This document shows, in pieces, positions 13,999 to 19,134 of a stretch of 21,636 bases of DNA. Within the stretch, counting starts at the first letter, position 1. Each line of letters begins with the position of its first letter. The DNA is from Fimbriimonadaceae bacterium (GTDB lineage: Bacteria; Armatimonadota; Fimbriimonadia; Fimbriimonadales; Fimbriimonadaceae): positions 1-21,636 of the forward strand of contig JANWJY010000101.1 of the NCBI GenBank assembly GCA_025451715.1. Direction: 5' to 3'. A program made the translations under genes and the position numbers. The notes under the pieces were generated by a model. That model was not told where the DNA came from, searched no databases, and saw only the letters and a list, made by a program, of their open reading frames with translations.

Positions 13999-14725
13999 GG
14001 ATCTTCTTGCCTTCGTCGCCAAGCTCGAACACAGGACTACGCGAGTTTCCGACATCGCACCCCATCTCCGCCATCGCGGCGCGCGCTGCTCGGCTCAACC
14101 CGCCGTGCTTGATCACCGACTGCACTGCAGGTCGGAACACATCGATCTTCCCTACGATCGTCTCCACCTTATTCGCACCGAACATCGCGAAAGGAGTCAC
14201 GATGCTCGATCCCGCTTTCATCTCGTCGGGACTGGGCCTGTCGAGCAGAGCCCACGCCGCGTCGACCGCTTCCGCCTTGGCTACCGGCGATTCATACCCT
14301 GCCCACTTCCCCTCCGGATCGGCGAACACCGTCTGAAGGTTGCCGTGCCTGTTTATCGACGTCAACATCGCCTTCGCCTCGTGTTCGAAGTACCTGCCAA
14401 TGGGGGGCGGGCACACGACCGCGCCCTTTGCGCCGTGCCTCGCGGCGTGCTGACAGAGGTCGACGACGCCAGACGTCGTCGTCGCCGAGATGTTCACCCA
14501 CACCGGCAGCCCGTCGCTGTCACGGATGACCCACTCCAGCAACTGCTTTCGCTCCGAGTGTGCCAGTTGGAACAGGTCGCCAGTCTCGCCGTTCACCATG
14601 AAGCCCTTCGCGCCGCGTTCAGCGTGAAAGCGAACCATGCGTGCGACGCGTACCTCACTCAGGGTCGAAGTGTCGTCCGTAAAAGCCGCAACAAGCGGCA
14701 CAATCATGTTTGGAGTGTTTTCCAA
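13967..14725 (-). CDS. Shortened DapA/DHDPS-family protein lacking the Schiff-base lysine
   Basis: The 252-residue product shows the dihydrodipicolinate synthase/N-acetylneuraminate lyase barrel in its first half: IVPLVAAFTDD, RGAKGFMVNGETGD (the GxxGE loop), ISATTTSGVVDLCQHAARHGAKGAVVCPPP. After about residue 125 the usual YNxPxxTG strand and the IGIK(D/E) strand with the catalytic lysine cannot be found, and the protein is 40-50 residues shorter than normal, as if the middle of the barrel were deleted or remodelled; the C-terminal part resembles the family again. It is probably not a normal aldolase. The TTG start at 14725 is tentative, with ATG at 14707 as alternative; neither has a good ribosome-binding site. 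It follows the methyltransferase by 18 bases. Confidence 0.75.
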   Translation of the reverse strand: MENTPNMIVPLVAAFTDDTSTLSEVRVARMVRFHAERGAKGFMVNGETGDLFQLAHSERKQLLEWVIRDSDGLPVWVNISATTTSGVVDLCQHAARHGAKGAVVCPPPIGRYFEHEAKAMLTSINRHGNLQTVFADPEGKWAGYESPVAKAEAVDAAWALLDRPSPDEMKAGSSIVTPFAMFGANKVETIVGKIDVFRPAVQSVIKHGGLSRAARAAMAEMGCDVGNSRSPVFELGDEGKKILIGILKVLGS

Positions 14726-14743
14726 CTGCTAAAAGCCAGGACG

Positions 14744-15499
14744 TCACGAAGCAGGTGAACGCTTCCAAGCGATCAGCGAGATCTGCCGCAGCGAGAACTC
14801 CCCGGGCGCGGGGTTCAGGTAGTCCCGTGCAGCGCCTTTGCTTTCCTCGATCCGTTTGATCAGTCCTGGAACGACCGCTTCAGGGACCCGCATTCGACGC
14901 GTCCACTCGCCCAGATCGAGGCGCTTCTCTGATTCCTCGTGCCAACTGATCGACAAACCCTCTTCATTGAGCAATGTCAGCCATTCCGCAACAGAGTAGT
15001 TCCGAACGTGCGACGGGTCGCGCACGGCCTCGATTTCGTTGATCTCCGTCGCCGCATCTTCATCAGGCGCGGATATCGTGTCGACGAGCAAGAACCAACC
15101 TCCGTCTCTCACCACGCGCGCGACCTCGGCGACAAAGGCGCGCACGTCAAGAAAGTGGTGCGCAGCGACACGACAGGTTACGCCGTCGAAAGAAGAGTCG
15201 GGAAACGGCAGGCTCTCCGCTTCGGCGTACTCCACACGGATGTTACCAAGGCCGCGCTTCAATGACTCCTCTCGCACGAGGTCCAGCATCTCCTGCGTCA
15301 CGTCCGTCGCGACCACCTCGTCGACAAAAGGGGCGAAAGCGTACGCGGTGTGACCTGCGCCGGTACCCACGTCCAACACGCGCCCTCCGCTCGGCGAGAC
15401 CAGGGACACGAGAGCTTGAAGCTCGTCTGGTCGGTCGTGCGCCTTGCTCGTCAGATACTCGCGCGCGACGCGGCCGAACTGTTCGCGAACGTCCTTCAT
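14744..15499 (-). CDS. Class I SAM-dependent methyltransferase (UbiE/Methyltransf_11 type)
   Basis: The 251-residue protein has a clear Rossmann-type SAM site: motif I VLDVGTGAGHTA (41-52), acidic motif II after VVATDVTQ, then AEAESLPFPDSSFDGVTCR and a post-motif with the WFLLVDT strand. These features match Methyltransf_11 enzymes acting on small molecules or quinones. The methyl acceptor cannot be read from the sequence. Its ATG overlaps the stop of the upstream CBM9-like gene (ATGA, 15496-15499), and the DapA-like gene follows after 18 bases, so the three form one minus-strand operon. Confidence 0.9.
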   Translation of the reverse strand: MKDVREQFGRVAREYLTSKAHDRPDELQALVSLVSPSGGRVLDVGTGAGHTAYAFAPFVDEVVATDVTQEMLDLVREESLKRGLGNIRVEYAEAESLPFPDSSFDGVTCRVAAHHFLDVRAFVAEVARVVRDGGWFLLVDTISAPDEDAATEINEIEAVRDPSHVRNYSVAEWLTLLNEEGLSISWHEESEKRLDLGEWTRRMRVPEAVVPGLIKRIEESKGAARDYLNPAPGEFSLRQISLIAWKRSPAS

Positions 15500-16674
15500 T
15501 GGGCCGTGATCTTGACGAATGTCGTGCGGGTGAACGTCTGCGTTCCGACAGTCACGGTAAACGTCACCGGGAATTCGCCCTGTGACCCGCCTGGCACAGA
15601 GAAGTCCAGGTTGACCCGTTCGCGTCCGCGAGGGTTATAGATCATCACGCGCTGCGCTCCACCCCGCTTCACCGTCCACCCCGGATCGACCACGACGTCG
15701 TATTGACCCTCGATCCGGCCCAACCCCGTCGAGCGGACGTCGACGCGTCCTTTGATCGACCGGTCCACGGCCGAATACGCCACAGCTTCGGGGAGGTCGA
15801 TGTCGACTTCGACAAGTTCAGCGATCTTGATGCTCGTGCGTAGGACTGCGTCGCCGAGCGACGCCTGTATAATCCGCCAGCCAGCGGTCGCGCCGGCACC
15901 GATCGCACTCTTGTACTCAAAAGCGGACGTGCTGCGCTGGCCAGACGTCGGCACAGGGCGCGAGATGACGGAGAGGTCGTTGCGGGCGAACCCCTCGCCG
16001 CGCACCACGGCTGTTGAGTACTGGTTTTCGCCGCGGATCACGAACTCCATCGTCACGCCGTCCTCTCGCGCGACCTCGCGGAGCCTTGCGTCAGACTTCC
16101 ACGTCACGCTCGAGGGCAGCCCGACCGAGCCATCGAAACCAAACCGCACGTATGAGAGCGGACGAGGCAGATAGGCCTGGCCGATGTCATCGCCCGAACC
16201 AACTCCCTTGAGCAGCGCGCCGATCGCACCGCCGTCGCGCGCGACCTTCCCGAGCCTGTACGTGGCTTCGACTGTCCAGCGGTCACCGTTTGCCGAAGCC
16301 GACGCTTTGATCATAGCTGCGTCAGCTTCCTTCCATTGCGGGCCACTCCTGCCTTTCGCGTCCAACTCCCGAACGGCCACAGTCGCGCGTCCGTCCGACC
16401 AACTGATCCGCACTTCTCGGTTGTCCGTACCATTGAGCCATCCGTCTGCCGCTGGATCGATGCACAGGACGACGTCGCGCCCGAGCGGAGCTACCGCCGC
16501 AAAGTGCAGCGACCCCGGCTCCCACTGAAGGAACCCGCTGAACCCGCCTTCATCGACGAACGGAAGCCACTCTTCTGCAACGATCCTGCCGTCGAACGCC
16601 GGCGTCAATGCGAGAAGCACCGGATCGGACACAGGCGACTGACCGATCACCACGGCAAACAACGCAGAAACCAT
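15496..16674 (-). CDS. Exported beta-sandwich protein, CBM9/DOMON-like N-terminal domain
   Basis: The 392-residue product has a short hydrophobic start (MVSALFAVVIGQ) that resembles a minimal signal peptide. The segment ALTPAFDGRIVAEEW (23-37) followed by beta-rich sequence and RDVVLCIDPAADGWLNGTDNREVRISW fits the CBM9_1/DOMON-like fold that typically binds sugars or haem. The C-terminal half is also beta-rich (FEYKSAIG.. to SVPGGSQGEFPVTFTVTVG), like a second immunoglobulin-type domain. Function is unknown; extracellular carbohydrate binding is a reasonable guess only. It heads the operon with the methyltransferase and DapA-like gene. A TAGTCT box nine bases upstream of the ATG may be its promoter. 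Confidence 0.75.
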   Translation of the reverse strand: MVSALFAVVIGQSPVSDPVLLALTPAFDGRIVAEEWLPFVDEGGFSGFLQWEPGSLHFAAVAPLGRDVVLCIDPAADGWLNGTDNREVRISWSDGRATVAVRELDAKGRSGPQWKEADAAMIKASASANGDRWTVEATYRLGKVARDGGAIGALLKGVGSGDDIGQAYLPRPLSYVRFGFDGSVGLPSSVTWKSDARLREVAREDGVTMEFVIRGENQYSTAVVRGEGFARNDLSVISRPVPTSGQRSTSAFEYKSAIGAGATAGWRIIQASLGDAVLRTSIKIAELVEVDIDLPEAVAYSAVDRSIKGRVDVRSTGLGRIEGQYDVVVDPGWTVKRGGAQRVMIYNPRGRERVNLDFSVPGGSQGEFPVTFTVTVGTQTFTRTTFVKITAQ

Positions 16675-16683
16675 CTTGCAATC

Positions 16684-16689
16684 AGACTA
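16684..16689 (-). promoter_or_regulatory. -10-like box TAGTCT for the CBM9-like operon
   Basis: TAGTCT (TANNNT) reads on the minus strand, nine bases (GATTGCAAG) before the ATG at 16674. There is no Shine-Dalgarno sequence. The arrangement mirrors the TAGACT box of the metalloprotease gene. Confidence 0.4.
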
Positions 16690-16793
16690 CCGCCCAGCAG
16701 TCACGGCCCTTGAGTGTTTTCCCCACACCTCTCCCCCAGTAACAGCCCGGGTTTCGGCTCGCCCTGTCAGTCAGAGCTCCCGCCGCAAACAAA

Positions 16794-16822
16794 CGCGGCC
16801 AAGGTCACAGACCTTGGCCGCG
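16794..16822 (-). terminator. Intrinsic terminator after rplI
   Basis: CGCGGCCAAGGTC and GACCTTGGCCGCG form a perfect 13-base-pair stem with loop ACA. Read on the minus strand it lies 19 bases after the rplI stop and is followed by TTTGTTTG, a good U-rich tract. Confidence 0.85.
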
Positions 16823-16841
16823 CTGCAGACTTGGAGAGGCG

Positions 16842-17408
16842 CTAGCCGACCGGCTCCGCCTCTTCCTCGACTTCCACTTCTTCGACCGCAGCCTTCGGCT
16901 CAGGAGCAACCGGAACGGTCTTCCCTTTCTCCTCAGCAGCCTTGCGCGCTTCCTCCTCGGCGATTGGGTCGACAACGTCCAAATGAATCTTGCAGTCCAC
17001 GTGCCGGTGCAAGTCGATCTCGATCGCAAAGTGTCCGAGCTGCTTGATCGGCTGAAGGATTCCGACGGTCTTCTTGTCGACCTCCACTCCCAACTGAGCT
17101 TTGATCGCATCGGCGATGTCTTGCGAAGTAACAGCACCAAAGAGCCGCTGACCCGATCCCGACCTGACCTCCATCCGAATCCGCTTTCCGTCCAACTTTT
17201 CCGCGAATGCGGCGGCCGCTGCCTTCGTATCCGCAAGCTTTGACTCCAGTCGCGCGTTGCGCGCCTCCAAGACCTTCGTTTGAGCCTTGTCCGCGACCAC
17301 CGCCATGCCGCGCGGGAAGAGGAAATTGCGGGCAAAGCCGTCCTTGACCTTCACGACCGTTCCTTCCTTCCCGACCTTCGGGACGCTCTGCTTCAGAATG
17401 ACTTTCAT
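16842..17408 (-). CDS. rplI: 50S ribosomal protein L9, with acidic C-terminal extension
   Basis: L9 binds 23S rRNA near the L1 stalk base and limits frameshifting. The N-terminal RNA-binding domain is canonical (MKVILKQSVPKVGKEGTVVKV...GFARNFLFPRGMAV), followed by the connecting helix and the C-terminal domain (SGSGQRLFGAVTSQDIADAI...GVEVDKKTV). The start ATG at 17406-17408 gives the standard N-terminus; frame extending further upstream overlaps mlaD-type coding. The 188-residue length exceeds the usual about 150 because of a glutamate/alanine/proline-rich tail of about 40 residues (EEEARKAAEEKGK...VEVEEEAEPVG). The gene follows the MCE gene by ten bases, unusual because rplI normally sits with rpsF, ssb and rpsR. 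A terminator follows. Confidence 0.96.
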   Translation of the reverse strand: MKVILKQSVPKVGKEGTVVKVKDGFARNFLFPRGMAVVADKAQTKVLEARNARLESKLADTKAAAAAFAEKLDGKRIRMEVRSGSGQRLFGAVTSQDIADAIKAQLGVEVDKKTVGILQPIKQLGHFAIEIDLHRHVDCKIHLDVVDPIAEEEARKAAEEKGKTVPVAPEPKAAVEEVEVEEEAEPVG

Positions 17409-17418
17409 CGCAATAAAC

Positions 17419-18828
17419 CTACTTCTTGACGCCGAACCCGAGGGCAACGCCGGGGTGCTGGAATATCCGCTCCAGGCCGAACCACGCGCTGAACCCTTGG
17501 TCGAACCCGTAGGACAGCCTGAGATCCATCTGCGTCTCGTTCAGGCCGAACAGGTCGCTACGCAGATTTAGCCTCGGCGCAAGCGCATAATCTACCCCAA
17601 TCGCGGGCTTCGAAGCGTACACCCCGTACCTTAGGTCTAGGCCCGGACTCAGGCCTCGCTGGAACTGGAAGTTCAGCTTGTTCGACTCCGCGGCATCGTA
17701 GAGGCCCAGGGTCAGCTTTTCCTTGCCAAAAGGCACTGAAACGTTGACGTCCGTCCGGAACCGGCCAGGGTTGGTCTCCCTGACCAAATCGGCCGAAAAT
17801 CCGACACTGGAGAGCATCGCCCCGCTTCCAGGCGCGAACTTCTGAAGCGTCTGCTTGAAAGTCTCGATCAGCTCGTCTACTTTGATCGCGAGCTCATTCG
17901 CCTTCTTCGAAAGCTTGACCGCCTCGTCTGAGACGAGCACCCCGTTCTCAGCCATCGCCTCGGCGCTCGTCGCGATCCGTATCCCCGACTCGCTCATCGT
18001 TTTCACGTTTGAAAGCGTCGACTCAAGGCTGTTTCGCATCTCGGGGTCAGTGGCGAGCGAGTTCAGCTCGCTCACAAGCTTCTGGCCGGACTCGACCGCC
18101 TTGTTCAAGTTGTCGAGCAGCAGTACCGTTCGATCCTGGATGTCACCGCTCTCCACAAGCTTTCGGACTTCATAGGTCACTGCCTGAAGGTTCTCGAGGC
18201 TCACTGCGGTCGTCGCCATCATCTTCTCGATTCCTTCCGAGTTCTGCGCGATCATCGTGTCCATCCGCGTCGCAAGCCCGCCGAACCCCTCGACTGTCCT
18301 CTCGCTCGTGGCCAACAGGTTCGTGATCCCGCCCCGCAGCTCCTTGTCCTCGAGCAGTTCTCGGAAGGAGACGAGCGTCGCATTAAGTTCAGCGATCGTC
18401 GACTCCGTGTCCGGGAAGATGCCCTCCATGGGTGAGGAGAGAGAGCCCTGGATGATGTCGCCCGGACGAAGCATGGCAACTGATTCGGCGTTTGCGGGTG
18501 GGACGATCTCCACCTGCCTGTCACCGATCGCGATGAACGACGTCGGCAGCACGGCCCGAGAGCCCTTCGGAATCTGGTACCGCTTCTCGATGGCGATCGT
18601 CGCATGTGCCTTCCCGGCCGTCGCTAGCTCGACCTTCGTCACGCTTCCGATCTGAACACCGGCATAGAGCACTCGAGCGCCAGACTCGAGCCCACCAGCG
18701 TTCTCGAACTCGACGATGTACGCTTCGGTCTCAGTCGCAAAAAAGCTCTTCTTCAAGATCGCGTAGGTCGCTAACAGCAGGCCCACGAAAACGACCACGA
18801 GCAACCCGACCTTCCATGCCGCTTGCAT
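17419..18828 (-). CDS. MCE (MlaD-family) protein with C-terminal beta-strand domain
   Basis: The 469-residue protein has one N-terminal transmembrane anchor (6-27), a single MCE domain (about 35-128, from TEAYIVEFENAGGLESGARV to RPGDIIQG), a long helical region (about 140-330) with heptad-like spacing suited to a trimeric or hexameric tube, and then about 130 residues made of nine short alternating-hydrophobic strands (345-469, for example NVSVPFG, KLTLGLYD, KLNFQFQ, LDLRYGVYAS, QMDLRLSYGF, VALGFG). MCE proteins carry lipids between membranes; a barrel-like end would let this one reach the outer membrane. The ATG at 18828 is chosen because it gives the anchor directly and has a TACAAT box six bases upstream. 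No permease or ATPase partner (MlaE/MlaF) is in the window. Confidence 0.88.
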   Translation of the reverse strand: MQAAWKVGLLVVVFVGLLLATYAILKKSFFATETEAYIVEFENAGGLESGARVLYAGVQIGSVTKVELATAGKAHATIAIEKRYQIPKGSRAVLPTSFIAIGDRQVEIVPPANAESVAMLRPGDIIQGSLSSPMEGIFPDTESTIAELNATLVSFRELLEDKELRGGITNLLATSERTVEGFGGLATRMDTMIAQNSEGIEKMMATTAVSLENLQAVTYEVRKLVESGDIQDRTVLLLDNLNKAVESGQKLVSELNSLATDPEMRNSLESTLSNVKTMSESGIRIATSAEAMAENGVLVSDEAVKLSKKANELAIKVDELIETFKQTLQKFAPGSGAMLSSVGFSADLVRETNPGRFRTDVNVSVPFGKEKLTLGLYDAAESNKLNFQFQRGLSPGLDLRYGVYASKPAIGVDYALAPRLNLRSDLFGLNETQMDLRLSYGFDQGFSAWFGLERIFQHPGVALGFGVKK

Positions 18829-18834
18829 ACTGTC

Positions 18835-18840
18835 ATTGTA
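18835..18840 (-). promoter_or_regulatory. -10-like box TACAAT for the MCE gene
   Basis: TACAAT matches TATAAT at five of six positions and is six bases (GACAGT) from the ATG at 18828. No Shine-Dalgarno sequence fits between, which makes this the clearest leaderless-type start in the window. I see no convincing -35. Confidence 0.5.
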
Positions 18841-18959
18841 GCGCGACCCTAAGGTACGCGGGGGCCGCCAAATGGCAAAGCTGGTAACCCACCGGCACTG
18901 GTACTCTCGCCCTGTCCCCTGAGTCTGCAGCCCACGCGCCATGAGTCAAAGGGCCGTAC

Positions 18960-18988
18960 TTGCCGAGAATAGGAACAGCAGGTATTAC
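18960..18988 (+). promoter_or_regulatory. Sigma70-like promoter for clpC
   Basis: TTGCCG (18960-18965) and TATTAC (18983-18988) are separated by exactly 17 bases, each matching the consensus at four of six positions. Transcription would begin near 18995 and leave a leader of about 140 nt. I see neither a CIRCE inverted repeat nor a clear CtsR heptad repeat here. Confidence 0.45.
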
Positions 18989-19001
18989 GACCAGCCTTTT
19001 A

Positions 19002-19104
19002 GACTCATCGGTCTCGTGCTTTTGAACCGCCTAAGGCGTCTGAAAGAGAGGAACCGGTAAGCGTCCGATGGTCGCAGATAAGGAACCCTTAAGTCAGGGA
19101 TCCT
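19002..19104 (+). other. Structured clpC leader; rest of the 18841-19134 gap is featureless
   Basis: GAC.CATCGG (19002-19011) can pair with CCGATGGTC (19065-19073) through nine base pairs with one bulged T, enclosing a CGCCTAAGGCG palindrome. A second hairpin follows: AGGAACCCT (19081-19089) with AGGGATCCT (19096-19104), one internal mismatch. Together they occupy most of the predicted leader. No known riboswitch or T-box is recognised. Between the MCE gene and 18959 I see no gene or RNA. Confidence 0.35.
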
Positions 19105-19134
19105 GTCTGCTCGAACAAGGATTAAGAGAACGAT

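Noticed and set aside
18829..18942. Upstream extension of the MCE gene
   Set aside because: The extra residues have no membrane or signal character and precede the clear anchor at 18828.
18841..18959. tRNA or riboswitch in the gap upstream of clpC
   Set aside because: I found no cloverleaf, T-loop consensus or known riboswitch core on either strand.
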